NCBI GenBank assembly: GCA_947459465.1
Contig: CANHDS010000024.1
Location: 1-7,230 of the forward strand
Source of the DNA: Burkholderiaceae bacterium
GTDB lineage: Bacteria; Pseudomonadota; Gammaproteobacteria; Burkholderiales; Burkholderiaceae
Direction: 5' to 3'
Length of the DNA: 7,230 nt
The first letter of the stretch is position 1; each line of letters begins with the position of its first letter. Under the pieces are notes generated by a model, which was given only the letters and a program-made list of their open reading frames with translations, was not told where the DNA came from and ran no database searches. Shown here piece after piece: positions 1 to 6,765 of this stretch. A program made the translations under genes and the position numbers.

Positions 1-183
1 AAACCATCCGTCGGGATCCCATTGTTTTTGGGCGCCTGCGCAGTTGGTTCATTTGCTGTTCATACAATGATTCTCAACAATACAACATGGGTTAAGGCAT
101 TTTTGAATGGTAATGCTGATAAAGTCGCAAGCGCTTCGGGCTCATCAGCGGGAGCACCTGCAGCACCTGCAGTGAAGAAGTAA
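1..183 (+). CDS. pucA: Light-harvesting complex 2 (LH2) alpha polypeptide, C-terminal part
   Basis: Partial gene: the 5' end lies outside the window, leaving 60 residues and a stop at 181-183. The product is the small inner-membrane antenna subunit that binds bacteriochlorophyll a and carotenoid and forms rings with the beta subunit. The fragment begins KPSVGIPLFLG, the usual start of the LH2 alpha transmembrane helix. The helix carries the bacteriochlorophyll-ligating His at fragment residue 21 (bases 61-63), then TTW at residues 28-30 and AFLNGN at 33-38. Aligned without gaps to the remembered Rhodoblastus acidophilus alpha sequence, the Tyr44-Trp45 pair is replaced by Phe-Leu, as in B800-820 complexes. 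The tail (about residues 41-60) is rich in Ala, Ser, Gly and Pro and ends in two Lys, like the extended alpha chain of Rubrivivax gelatinosus. LH1 alpha (pufA) is less likely because the N-terminal pattern and TTW motif are LH2-like. pucB is expected just upstream. Confidence 0.93.
   Translation, partial: KPSVGIPLFLGACAVGSFAVHTMILNNTTWVKAFLNGNADKVASASGSSAGAPAAPAVKK
154..171 (+). repeat. Tandem 9-bp repeat in the pucA tail
   Basis: Two perfect head-to-tail copies of GCACCTGCA (154-162 and 163-171) lie in frame and encode Ala-Pro-Ala twice. The repeat builds the Ala/Pro-rich C-terminal extension of LH2 alpha. Replication slippage by one unit would change the tail length by three residues without a frameshift. 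Confidence 0.85.
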
Positions 184-202
184 AGTACTTTAATTTTTCA
201 CT

Positions 203-232
203 AGTCCGAGGTCGGCGGGCCTCGGACTTTTT
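203..232 (+). terminator. Rho-independent terminator after pucA
   Basis: A perfect 9-bp stem (AGTCCGAGG at 203-211 with CCTCGGACT at 220-228) encloses an 8-base loop and runs directly into five T (228-232). It starts 19 bases after the pucA stop. It should end most antenna transcripts before pucC, allowing antenna subunits to be made in large excess over the assembly factor. The hairpin would also protect the 3' end of a short pucBA message. The structure is seen directly; its use as a partial terminator is inferred. Confidence 0.9.
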
Positions 233-250
233 GCATTTTGATAGTGAGTC

Positions 251-279
251 TTGACGCCGGTTTATTCTGATGGTGAGAT
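251..279 (+). promoter_or_regulatory. Candidate sigma-70 promoter for pucC
   Basis: TTGACG (251-256, 5 of 6 to the -35 consensus) is followed after 17 bases by TGAGAT (274-279, 4 of 6 to the -10 consensus). It would start RNA only a few bases before the pucC ATG, giving a nearly leaderless message, which weakens the case. If real, it would let pucC be transcribed independently of the terminated pucBA message. The -10 overlaps the only Shine-Dalgarno-like sequence (GGTGAG, 272-277). Confidence 0.22.
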
Positions 280-287
280 AGCTATAC

Positions 288-1727
288 ATGAAACGCTTAA
301 GCGAGAAACTAGTGCAATCCTGGGCCAGCCTTGGTCCTAAGTTTCTGCCGTTTGCGGACGCCGCAACTCCTGATCTACCCCTCTCACGACTTCTACGTCT
401 CTCCTTATTTCAAGTTTCGGTCGGCATGGCCTTGGTCCTGTTGATCGGTACGCTCAATCGCGTCATGATCGTCGAGCTTGGCGTACCCGCCTCCTTGGTT
501 GCGATCATGGTTTCTTTGCCACTGGTGTTTGCTCCGTTTCGAGCGCTGATTGGTTTTCGCTCTGACACCCATCGCTCTGAGCTTGGGTGGCGACGCGTCC
601 CCTACATTTGGATGGGAACCTTAGTTCAATTTGGCGGCCTAGCAGTGATGCCATTTGCCTTATTGGTTTTGTCGGGCGGTGGGAATGCCTCCAGCGCTCC
701 CGCATGGATTGGACAGGCTTCCGCTGCCTTGGCTTTCTTATTGGTAGGAGCCGGTATTCACATTACCCAAACTGTTGGATTAGCATTAGCAACGGATCTA
801 GCGCCTCAAGAATCGCAGCCCAAAGTGGTCGGCCTCATGTATGTGATGCTACTCCTCGGAATGATTGTTAGCGCTTTTGTATTTGCAGCAGTTTTGGAAG
901 ATTTTTCACCAGGTCGCCTGATCCAGGTGATTCAGGGGTGCGCTATTACAACGATGATTTTGAATGTAATTGCGCTATGGAAGCAGGAGACCCGAGATCG
1001 TAATCGGCGGTTTCAGAACCCTAATCAACCGACCTTTAAACAATCCTGGGAGCTCTTTTGCAAGGGCGATCATGCCATTCGTCGCTTAGCTGCGGTTGGT
1101 TTAGGAACCATGGCATTCACCATGGAAGATGTGCTGTTAGAACCCTATGGTGGCGAAATCTTAAAACTTAGCGTTAGTTCCACCACATTCTTGACCGCAA
1201 CCTTGGCAATGGGTGGCTTGATCGGATTTGGTCTTGCATCGCGTGTGCTCAGTCGTGGGGCCGATCCATTTCGGATGGCGAGTATGGGTGCACTGCTAGG
1301 CCTGCCTGCTTTTGTGGCAGTTATTTTGGCAGCCCCGTTAGACTCTGCATCGCTATTTAGCTTCGGGGTTTTTTTGATTGGATTTGGGGGCGGCTTATTT
1401 GGTCACGGCACATTAACGGCCACCATGAATCTTGCGCCACCAGAGCAACGCGGATTAGCCTTGGGTGCTTGGGGCGCAGTGCAGGCCACGGGCGCGGGTA
1501 TTGCGATGGCGTTGGGCGGAGTGATTCGGGATCTTGTGAATTATTTCGCAATCAACAATTACTTCGGCGCCGCTCTGGTTGACCCAAGCACGGGATATAT
1601 TGCTGTGTATGCCATTGAGATCGCGCTTTTAGTGGCAACGATTGTTGCGATGGCCCCATTAATTAAGCAACGGGTGATACCGCAACCCTTGCAAACGAGT
1701 TCAGGCGGTGTGGGTCGTAGTTCTTAA
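288..1727 (+). CDS. pucC: PucC, LH2 assembly membrane protein (BCH/PucC family)
   Basis: A 479-residue integral inner-membrane protein of the major-facilitator-derived BCH/PucC family, required for LH2 assembly and proposed to deliver or channel bacteriochlorophyll to antenna polypeptides. Hydropathy suggests about 12 helices in two halves split by a polar loop near residues 232-262. The family signature lies at residues 82-108: APFRALIGFRSD, then a charged HRS-LGWRR stretch and PYIW. A second conserved patch around 274-290 contains FTMEDVLLEPYGG, and 381-395 reads NLAPPEQRGLALGAW. Length is normal for PucC. The ATG at 288 has a modest GGTGAG sequence 10 bases upstream, and residues 1-35 form the usual cytoplasmic leader. 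The paralogue LhaA, which serves LH1, is the main alternative; the position just after pucA favours PucC. The stop is 14 bases before a small membrane ORF that probably shares the transcript. Confidence 0.93.
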   Translation: MKRLSEKLVQSWASLGPKFLPFADAATPDLPLSRLLRLSLFQVSVGMALVLLIGTLNRVMIVELGVPASLVAIMVSLPLVFAPFRALIGFRSDTHRSELGWRRVPYIWMGTLVQFGGLAVMPFALLVLSGGGNASSAPAWIGQASAALAFLLVGAGIHITQTVGLALATDLAPQESQPKVVGLMYVMLLLGMIVSAFVFAAVLEDFSPGRLIQVIQGCAITTMILNVIALWKQETRDRNRRFQNPNQPTFKQSWELFCKGDHAIRRLAAVGLGTMAFTMEDVLLEPYGGEILKLSVSSTTFLTATLAMGGLIGFGLASRVLSRGADPFRMASMGALLGLPAFVAVILAAPLDSASLFSFGVFLIGFGGGLFGHGTLTATMNLAPPEQRGLALGAWGAVQATGAGIAMALGGVIRDLVNYFAINNYFGAALVDPSTGYIAVYAIEIALLVATIVAMAPLIKQRVIPQPLQTSSGGVGRSS

Positions 1728-1730
1728 TCA

Positions 1731-1735
1731 AGGAG
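1731..1735 (+). promoter_or_regulatory. Strong Shine-Dalgarno for the 27-residue ORF
   Basis: AGGAG lies 6 bases before the ATG at 1742, optimal spacing and better than the site before pucC itself. This is the main evidence that the very short ORF is translated. Confidence 0.75.
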
Positions 1736-1741
1736 AAAACG

Positions 1742-1825
1742 ATGGAAGCAGGTTACGTTATTGCGATTTTGATCGTTGCGATTGGCGCTATGGTCACCAT
1801 CCGGAATATGAATCGCCGGAAGTAA
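1742..1825 (+). CDS. Unknown 27-residue single-helix membrane protein in the puc block
   Basis: A complete small ORF begins MEAGYVIAILIVAIGAMV and ends in a basic tail (RNMNRRK). Residues about 4-20 are hydrophobic enough for one transmembrane helix. Arg/Lys at 21, 25, 26 and 27 place the C-terminus in the cytoplasm by the positive-inside rule, with a short N-terminus outside. It starts 14 bases after the pucC stop behind a strong AGGAG, so it is probably co-transcribed with pucC. I do not recognise a family. By position it resembles small accessory subunits of purple bacterial antenna or reaction-centre complexes (the class containing PufX, PucE and gamma-type chains), and by size CydX-like stabilising peptides; no sequence similarity to any of these is claimed. 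Composition, ribosome binding site and location support a real gene, but function is unknown. Confidence 0.62.
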   Translation: MEAGYVIAILIVAIGAMVTIRNMNRRK

Positions 1826-1832
1826 GCGTTGT

Positions 1833-2027
1833 TTAAGAATCGTTTTTGCGTTTCTTGCCCAAAAACGATTCCACGATGATGGAACAAAATACTGCCCCCA
1901 GAAGGGCAGTGATCACGGCCATGATCGGGCCGCTGATTTGCATACCAAAATCGTAACCAAATTTTAGGCCGACACCCACTGCAACCAGGTAGGGAATCAA
2001 AAAAAGGTAGGGGCGAAGTTTCTTCAT
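1833..2027 (-). CDS. Unknown small two-helix membrane protein (64 residues)
   Basis: The start chosen is the ATG at 2025-2027, giving MKKLRPYLFLIPYLVAVG at the N-terminus. Helix 1 spans about residues 6-21, a short loop with KFGYDFG follows, and helix 2 spans about 33-56. The tail is basic (GKKRKNDS). Lys/Arg at both ends predict a hairpin with both termini in the cytoplasm. A longer frame opening at 2096 adds 23 polar residues, has no ribosome binding site, and would begin upstream of the candidate promoter, so I prefer the short form, although its own Shine-Dalgarno is also weak. The gene converges on the puc block with only 7 bases between stop codons and is divergent from the TPR gene. 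I recognise no family. It could be a phototrophy accessory protein or an unrelated small membrane protein. Confidence 0.6.
   Translation of the reverse strand: MKKLRPYLFLIPYLVAVGVGLKFGYDFGMQISGPIMAVITALLGAVFCSIIVESFLGKKRKNDS
1837..1871. repeat. Perfect 12-bp inverted repeat at the convergent gene ends
   Basis: GAATCGTTTTTG (1837-1848) and CAAAAACGATTC (1860-1871) pair perfectly around an 11-base loop. The repeat lies inside the last codons of the - strand gene and 11 bases past the stop of the + strand 27-residue ORF. It could fold in both transcripts as a shared 3' hairpin. Neither side is followed by a long T run, so it is not a classic intrinsic terminator; an RNA-stabilising end or Rho-assisted stop is possible. 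Confidence 0.6.
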
Positions 2028-2078
2028 AGTGATGATCTTAGCGGGAGAAATTCCTCTGAGCAATTTTGAGTGGGTTGG

Positions 2079-2086
2079 ATCATAAT
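2079..2086. promoter_or_regulatory. Overlapping divergent -10 candidates
   Basis: CATAAT on the + strand (2081-2086) matches 5 of 6 bases of the -10 consensus and would start the TPR message about 18 bases before its ATG. On the - strand, TATGAT (2084-2079) also matches 5 of 6 and would give the 64-residue gene a leader of about 45 bases. Neither has a good -35 box, so an activator may be needed. The two boxes share four bases, so polymerase could not occupy both at once. Confidence 0.3.
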
Positions 2087-2098
2087 GAATCATCATTT

Positions 2099-2104
2099 GG
2101 AGGG
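2099..2104 (+). promoter_or_regulatory. Shine-Dalgarno that fixes the TPR gene start
   Basis: GGAGGG lies 6 bases before the ATG at 2111. It selects this start over the in-frame TTG at 2066, because only the ATG start puts a signal peptide at the N-terminus. Confidence 0.85.
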
Positions 2105-2110
2105 TTCATC

Positions 2111-2578
2111 ATGGCAATTAAACGGTTTGCTATCTGCGTATTCTCAATCTCTTCAATCCTGTTTTCATTGGGGGCATTCGCAGCCGACACGGGCCCAACT
2201 GAGTCTGCCCCATCCTGGCAAGCGGAGGCTCAAAAAGAGATGAAGGCAGATAAATATGACGCTGCCATCAAAATACTTTTAGCTGCTAATCAGCCCAATT
2301 CAGCGGATTGGAACAATTTGCTCGGTTATGCGCAACGCAAAAAGACGCCACCGGATCTAGCTGCCGCTGAGCGCTACTATCAGGCGGCCCTCAAGATTGA
2401 TCCAAAACATCGTGGTGCTTTGGAGTACTACGGCGAGTTGTTTTTAATGAAAAATGATTTGGCCGGTGCCGAACAAATGCTGGCTCGCCTCAATAAGGCC
2501 TGTTTCTTGCCGTGCGAGGAGTATCGGGAGCTCAAAGACGAAATTGCAAAGTACAAGGCCAAAAAAGGTACAAAGTAG
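2111..2578 (+). CDS. Secreted TPR-repeat protein (155 residues)
   Basis: The N-terminus is a clear Sec signal peptide: basic MAIKR, a hydrophobic core to about residue 21, and a likely cleavage after AFA at residue 24, so the mature protein of about 131 residues should be periplasmic. The mature part is helical with tetratricopeptide-like repeats: one at about 38-60 (KYDAAIKILLAA), one at about 65-97 ending ALKIDP, and one at about 99-128 (ALEYYGELFLMKNDLAGAEQML). TPR proteins act as protein-binding scaffolds; the partner here is unknown. A CFLPCEEY motif (Cys131, Cys135) could form a disulphide; it is not the CxxCH haem-binding motif. An ATG with an ideal ribosome binding site sets the start. 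The gene lies between antenna genes and the carbon operon, 80 bases before fbp, with no terminator seen between, so some co-transcription with fbp is possible. No specific function can be assigned. Confidence 0.85.
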   Translation: MAIKRFAICVFSISSILFSLGAFAADTGPTESAPSWQAEAQKEMKADKYDAAIKILLAANQPNSADWNNLLGYAQRKKTPPDLAAAERYYQAALKIDPKHRGALEYYGELFLMKNDLAGAEQMLARLNKACFLPCEEYRELKDEIAKYKAKKGTK

Positions 2579-2599
2579 GGCCTAGCTAAAAATCGGGGC

Positions 2600-2628
2600 T
2601 TGGGTCTTAATATCTGAGAAAATAGAGT
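2600..2628 (+). promoter_or_regulatory. Weak promoter candidate before fbp
   Basis: In the 80-base gap before fbp, TTGGGT (2600-2605) and TAGAGT (2623-2628) are 17 bases apart and match 3 and 4 of 6 consensus bases. A start near 2635 would give a leader of about 25 bases. No convincing LysR-type (CbbR) T-N11-A operator was picked out by eye, and no divergent cbbR gene lies here. Confidence 0.2.
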
Positions 2629-2658
2629 TTTGATTAATGAGTTTAAAGACCCGCCACC

Positions 2659-3672
2659 ATGCCAGCAGGGAGAACCACGCTTTCAGAGTATTTAAGCCAG
2701 CAAACGGCTGAGCATCAATCACTAAACCCTGACCTTAGTAAGCTAGTTTTAGAGATTGCTAGAGCGGTTCAAGAAATTGCCTTACTGACTTCCCAGGGTG
2801 CCCTTGCAGGCGTACTGGGCAGTTTAGAGAGTCAGAACGTTCAGGGCGAAACCCAAAAAAAATTAGATGTTCTCTCGGATGAGATTCTGATTCAGACCTT
2901 TCAATCCGGCGACCTTGTTGCCGGAATCGCTTCTGAAGAAAATGACGAACCACTAAGTAATGCCAAGGGTGGATCTTTTCTCTGCCTATTTGATCCTCTG
3001 GATGGTTCATCCAATATTGATGTGAATGTTTCAGTCGGAACTATTTTTTCGATACTTTCATCTCCCTCCAATACCAAGCCCGCTGTGAGTGATTATTTAC
3101 AAATGGGTCGCCAGCAGATTGCGGCGGGGTATGCGATTTATGGACCAGCGACAATGCTGGTCTTTAGTTTGGGGTATGGAACCCATGGCTTTACATTTGA
3201 TGCAATATCCGGTGAGTTCATATTGACGCACCCAACGATTCAAGTTCCGGCCGATACCAGCGAGTTTGCCATTAATGCGAGCAATGAGCGTTTCTGGGAG
3301 CCACCCGTGAGTCGCTACATTAATGAGTGCAAGCAAGGTAAAACCAGTGTCCGGGGGCGTGACTTTAATATGCGTTGGATTGCGAGTATGGTGGCAGATG
3401 TGCACCGGATCTTGATGCGCGGCGGTGTCTTTATGTATCCCAAAGATACGAAGGATCTAACTAAGCCGGGGCGCCTGCGACTCATGTACGAAGCTAATCC
3501 CATGACTTTTTTAGTGGAGCAAGCTGGCGGCCTGGGTTCCACTGGACGTCAACGCATCTTGGATGTTCAACCGGAGAGTATTCATCAGCGGATCCCGGTG
3601 ATTCTTGGATCCAAAAATGAAGTAGAGCGGATTGAGAGCTATCACCGCGAGTATGATCGCGCGGAACACTAA
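2659..3672 (+). CDS. fbp: Fructose-1,6-bisphosphatase class I (CbbF type)
   Basis: A cytoplasmic, Mg-dependent enzyme that hydrolyses fructose 1,6-bisphosphate to fructose 6-phosphate, an irreversible step of the Calvin cycle and gluconeogenesis. At 337 residues it is full length. Visible class I motifs are SEE at 92-94 (metal-binding Glu), DPLDGSSN at 112-119 (metal and phosphate site), ASNERFW at 207-213, [19 protein letters not shown] at 232-250, and [11 protein letters not shown] at 271-281 with the metal-binding Glu278. An in-frame stop at 2644-2646 rules out any earlier start, so the ATG at 2659 is the first possible. It has no Shine-Dalgarno. Its stop is 8 bases before tkt, so it heads the operon seen here. 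It could equally serve gluconeogenesis; the following tkt, fba and gap genes favour a Calvin-cycle role. Confidence 0.96.
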   Translation: MPAGRTTLSEYLSQQTAEHQSLNPDLSKLVLEIARAVQEIALLTSQGALAGVLGSLESQNVQGETQKKLDVLSDEILIQTFQSGDLVAGIASEENDEPLSNAKGGSFLCLFDPLDGSSNIDVNVSVGTIFSILSSPSNTKPAVSDYLQMGRQQIAAGYAIYGPATMLVFSLGYGTHGFTFDAISGEFILTHPTIQVPADTSEFAINASNERFWEPPVSRYINECKQGKTSVRGRDFNMRWIASMVADVHRILMRGGVFMYPKDTKDLTKPGRLRLMYEANPMTFLVEQAGGLGSTGRQRILDVQPESIHQRIPVILGSKNEVERIESYHREYDRAEH

Positions 3673-3680
3673 TAATACGA

Positions 3681-5681
3681 ATGGATATGAGTACAACAGC
3701 AATTAATCGTCGCGAACTGGCTAACGCCATTCGCTTTTTAGCCATCGATGCCGTTGAAAAATCGAAGTCGGGTCATCCGGGTGCACCCATGGGAATGGCT
3801 GATATAGCCGAGGTACTGTGGCGCGATCACCTACACCATAATCCTGCCGACCCAGCATGGATCAATCGAGATCGCTTCGTACTTTCCAATGGCCATGGGT
3901 CGATGTTGATCTATGCTTTATTGCATCTCACCGGTTATGCAGTCAGTATTGAGGATATTCAGAAGTTCCGGCAGTTGCACAGCATCACGGCCGGTCACCC
4001 CGAAGTGGGTATCACGCCTGGAGTAGAAACGACCACCGGCCCACTAGGCCAGGGACTTGCAAATGCGGTGGGGATGGCCTTAGCCGAATCGCTTCTCGCA
4101 AAGCGCTTTAACCGCCCTGGCCACTCCATCATTCATCACCACACCTACACCTTCTTGGGTGATGGATGCCTAATGGAAGGCGTGAGTCACGAAGCCTGCT
4201 CGCTGGCTGGTGTTTGGGGTTTAAATAAACTCATTTGCTTTTATGACGACAACGGCATCTCGATTGATGGGCATGTTGATGGTTGGTTTCGGGACGATAC
4301 TGCTAAGCGATTTGAGGCCTACGGTTGGAATGTGATTGGTCCGATTGATGGTCACGATACCAACGCAATCTCAGAAGCGATTGAGAAAGCCAAACGTGAG
4401 ACGAAGCGCCCAAGCTTGATTATTTGTAAGACCACGATTGGTTGGGGAGCCCCCAATATGGCGGGCACGCATGATGTACACGGAGCGCCCTTGGGTGAAA
4501 AAGAAGCCCAAGCAACCCGCCAAGCATTGGGCTGGACCCACGCGCCGTTTGTGATCCCTGCATCAATCAAAGATGCATGGAGTGCGATTGCTGCAGGTAG
4601 GGCGAAGCAAGCCGCTTGGAATGAGGCATTTGCAAACTACCAGCGTGAGTTCCCTGAGCTTGCCAAAGAATTACTGCGCCGCGTTGATCAAAACTTCCCC
4701 GAGGGTTACAACAATACCAAGTCCCAACTCTTTGCGAGCATGAAAGCGATTGAGGCACCGACAGCGAGTCGCAAGTCATCGCAACAGGTTTTAGAGGTTT
4801 TAGTCCCAGCATTACCTGAGCTGTTGGGCGGCTCTGCTGATCTCACCGGTTCCAACTTAACTGCTGCAAAAGCTAGTGTCACCTGGCATCAGAAGCCTGA
4901 TCAAGTAGCGAACTATTTATCCTATGGCGTGCGCGAATTTGGTATGAGCGCCATCATGAATGGGATTGCATTACACAAAGGATTTATTCCCTATGGGGGC
5001 ACATTTGCTGTGTTCTCGGATTACGCCCGCAATGCCATGCGCATGAGCGCCCTCATGCACCAGCGCGTTATCTATGTGCTTACGCACGACTCGATTGGTT
5101 TGGGCGAGGACGGGCCCACCCATCAACCGATTGAACATGCTGCTAGCTTGCGATTGATCCCAAATCTTGATCTCTGGCGCCCTTGCGATGGATTTGAAAC
5201 GGCCGTCGCATGGACTGCTACCATCGAGCGTACCGATGGGCCCAGCGCACTCTTTCTATCTCGCCAAAATTTACCCCAACTTACGCAAGCGATCACTGAG
5301 GCTAAGGTATTGAAGGGTGGCTATATCTTGTCAGACTCTCCCAATCCCGAGGCAGTGCTGATTGCAACTGGCTCTGAAGTGAGTCTGGCAATGCAAGCCC
5401 AAGCGCTCTTACGCACCAAAGGTAAGTCGGTACGGGTGGTATCCATGCCATGCACCTCAGCCTTTGATCGTCAGTCTCGCCAGTGGCGAGAAGAGGTTCT
5501 ACCCAAGGGTGTACGACGCATTGCAATTGAAGCCGGTCAAGGGGATCTGTGGTGGAAGTATGTGGGCTTAGACGGTGCTGTTATTGGTATTAATCGGTTT
5601 GGGGAATCAGCACCTGCATCCGCGGTTTATCAAGCTTTGGGTATCACCGTTGACCGTATTGTTGAACTTGTTATGTCATAG
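3681..5681 (+). CDS. tkt: Transketolase (CbbT type)
   Basis: A thiamine-diphosphate enzyme that moves two-carbon ketol units between sugar phosphates, used in regeneration of ribulose 5-phosphate and in the pentose phosphate pathway. All 666 residues are present, normal for the family. Features in order: [12 protein letters not shown] at 30-41; SNGHGS at 69-74; TGPLGQG at 119-125; the cofactor motif from GDG at 160-162 to Asn191; GTHDVHG at 262-268; [10 protein letters not shown] at 383-392; REFGM with the catalytic Glu419; GEDGPTHQP at 475-483 with Asp477 and His481; SRQ with Arg528. The ATG at 3681 has no clear Shine-Dalgarno, and a second in-frame ATG at 3687 is possible; with an 8-base gap after fbp, translation may depend on coupling to fbp termination. 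The stop at 5679-5681 overlaps the ribosome binding site of fba. Confidence 0.97.
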   Translation: MDMSTTAINRRELANAIRFLAIDAVEKSKSGHPGAPMGMADIAEVLWRDHLHHNPADPAWINRDRFVLSNGHGSMLIYALLHLTGYAVSIEDIQKFRQLHSITAGHPEVGITPGVETTTGPLGQGLANAVGMALAESLLAKRFNRPGHSIIHHHTYTFLGDGCLMEGVSHEACSLAGVWGLNKLICFYDDNGISIDGHVDGWFRDDTAKRFEAYGWNVIGPIDGHDTNAISEAIEKAKRETKRPSLIICKTTIGWGAPNMAGTHDVHGAPLGEKEAQATRQALGWTHAPFVIPASIKDAWSAIAAGRAKQAAWNEAFANYQREFPELAKELLRRVDQNFPEGYNNTKSQLFASMKAIEAPTASRKSSQQVLEVLVPALPELLGGSADLTGSNLTAAKASVTWHQKPDQVANYLSYGVREFGMSAIMNGIALHKGFIPYGGTFAVFSDYARNAMRMSALMHQRVIYVLTHDSIGLGEDGPTHQPIEHAASLRLIPNLDLWRPCDGFETAVAWTATIERTDGPSALFLSRQNLPQLTQAITEAKVLKGGYILSDSPNPEAVLIATGSEVSLAMQAQALLRTKGKSVRVVSMPCTSAFDRQSRQWREEVLPKGVRRIAIEAGQGDLWWKYVGLDGAVIGINRFGESAPASAVYQALGITVDRIVELVMS

Positions 5682-5692
5682 AGGAAAAAATG
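5681..5692 (+). promoter_or_regulatory. fba ribosome binding site and start
   Basis: GAGG (5681-5684) followed by an A run leads into the ATG at 5690. Together with the preceding A this is AGAGGAAAAAATG, identical to the gap start region at 6766-6778. The site overlaps the last base of the tkt stop codon, so termination and re-initiation are close together. Confidence 0.85.
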
Positions 5693-6754
5693 GCCTTAAT
5701 TTCATTAAGACAACTTTTAGATCATGCCGCTGAGCATCATTACGGACTGCCGGCATTTAATGTGAACAATATGGAGCAGATCCATGCCATCATGCAGGCC
5801 GCTGATCAAGTCGATAGCCCAGTGATTTTGCAGGCCTCCGCAGGGGCACGCAAATACGCTGGTGAGCCATTCCTTCGTATGCTGGTACATGCAGCGGTTG
5901 AGCAATACCCCCATATCCCAATCTGTATGCATCAAGACCACGGCGCCTCGCCTGCAGTCTGCCAAGCCTCTATTCGGAGTGGATTCTCCAGTGTGATGAT
6001 GGATGGCTCTCTGAAAGAAGATGCAAAGACCCCAGCTGACTTTGCATACAACGTGGATGTGACCCGTCGGGTTGTGGATATGGCGCACGCAGTTGGCGTC
6101 TCAGTGGAAGGTGAGTTGGGTTGCTTAGGTTCCTTAGAGACCGGTCAAGCGGGTGATGAGGATGGCAGTGGCGCTGAGGGTGTGCTTGATCACTCGCAAC
6201 TCCTCACGGATCCCGATGAGGCAGCTGAGTTCGTTGCCAAGACGCAAGTGGATGCCCTAGCGATTGCCATTGGTACCAGTCATGGAGCGTATAAGTTCAC
6301 GAGGCCCCCCACTGGTGATATTTTGGCCATCGATCGTATTAAGGCTATCAATCAACGGATACCCAATACCCACTTAGTGATGCATGGATCATCGAGTGTG
6401 CCGCAAGAGTGGTTAGCGATTATTCGCCAGCATGGCGGCACCATCAAAGAGACCTATGGTGTGCCAGTGGAAGAAATCGTTGAGGGAATTAAGCACGGCG
6501 TGCGCAAAATTAATATCGATACTGATATTCGTTTAGCGATGACCGGCGCAATACGGAAATTTTTCTCAGAGCACCCAGAAGAATTCGACCCACGGGCTTT
6601 CCTCAAAGTTGCTACGGCGGCTGCTAAAGGTATTTGTGAGGCACGCTTTAAATCGTTTGGATGTGCTGGACAAGCAAGCAAGATTAAGGTTGTTCCCCTG
6701 GAGAAAATGGCGATGCGCTATGCCAAGGGAGAACTAAAAGCCATTGTGCAGTAA
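5690..6754 (+). CDS. fba: Fructose-bisphosphate aldolase class II (Calvin-cycle CbbA type)
   Basis: A zinc-dependent cytoplasmic aldolase that condenses glyceraldehyde 3-phosphate and dihydroxyacetone phosphate to fructose 1,6-bisphosphate; CbbA enzymes can also make sedoheptulose 1,7-bisphosphate. Its 354 residues fit the Calvin-cycle subtype (FruBisAldo_II_B-like). Visible landmarks are [11 protein letters not shown] at 20-30, HQDHG at 81-85 (catalytic Asp83, zinc ligand His84), GELG with Glu142, [10 protein letters not shown] at 194-203 with His198, HGSSSVP at 232-238 with His232, and KINIDTDIR at 273-281 in the phosphate-binding region. An AGAGGA ribosome binding site sets the ATG at 5690, 8 bases after tkt. 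Its product feeds the fbp enzyme encoded at the head of the operon. A role in central glycolysis as well cannot be excluded. Confidence 0.97.
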   Translation: MALISLRQLLDHAAEHHYGLPAFNVNNMEQIHAIMQAADQVDSPVILQASAGARKYAGEPFLRMLVHAAVEQYPHIPICMHQDHGASPAVCQASIRSGFSSVMMDGSLKEDAKTPADFAYNVDVTRRVVDMAHAVGVSVEGELGCLGSLETGQAGDEDGSGAEGVLDHSQLLTDPDEAAEFVAKTQVDALAIAIGTSHGAYKFTRPPTGDILAIDRIKAINQRIPNTHLVMHGSSSVPQEWLAIIRQHGGTIKETYGVPVEEIVEGIKHGVRKINIDTDIRLAMTGAIRKFFSEHPEEFDPRAFLKVATAAAKGICEARFKSFGCAGQASKIKVVPLEKMAMRYAKGELKAIVQ

Positions 6755-6765
6755 TGATTGAGTAA

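Noticed and set aside
184..287. PpsR/CrtJ (TGT-N12-ACA) or FNR (TTGAT-N4-ATCAA) operator before pucC
   Set aside because: I looked for both patterns and found no match. Such sites would more likely lie upstream of pucB, outside the window.
92..289. Open frame of 65 codons on the - strand across pucA and the pucC leader
   Set aside because: It runs through the pucA end and its terminator, and its composition is not protein-like.
2028..2096. Longer 87-residue form of the - strand membrane protein
   Set aside because: No ribosome binding site precedes the ATG pair at 2091-2096, the extension is polar and unlike a membrane leader, and it runs into the promoter region.
2066..2110. Upstream TTG start for the TPR gene (15 extra residues)
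   Set aside because: The added residues are polar and would bury the signal peptide. GGAGGG sits correctly spaced only for the ATG at 2111.
2653..2661. GCCACCATG, a eukaryotic Kozak-like context at the fbp start
   Set aside because: All neighbours are bacterial genes, and the match is best explained by chance.
2905..2925. Inverted repeat TCCGGC/GCCGGA inside fbp
   Set aside because: The stem is only 6 bp with a 9-base loop in conserved coding sequence and has no T run.
3097..3405. Open frame of 102 codons on the - strand inside fbp
   Set aside because: It is antisense to conserved FBPase motifs and has no recognisable product.
5717..6088. Open frame of 123 codons on the - strand inside fba
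   Set aside because: It lies wholly antisense to a clear aldolase, is Cys/His/Trp-rich without domain features, and has no supporting context. It is a shadow of the coding strand.
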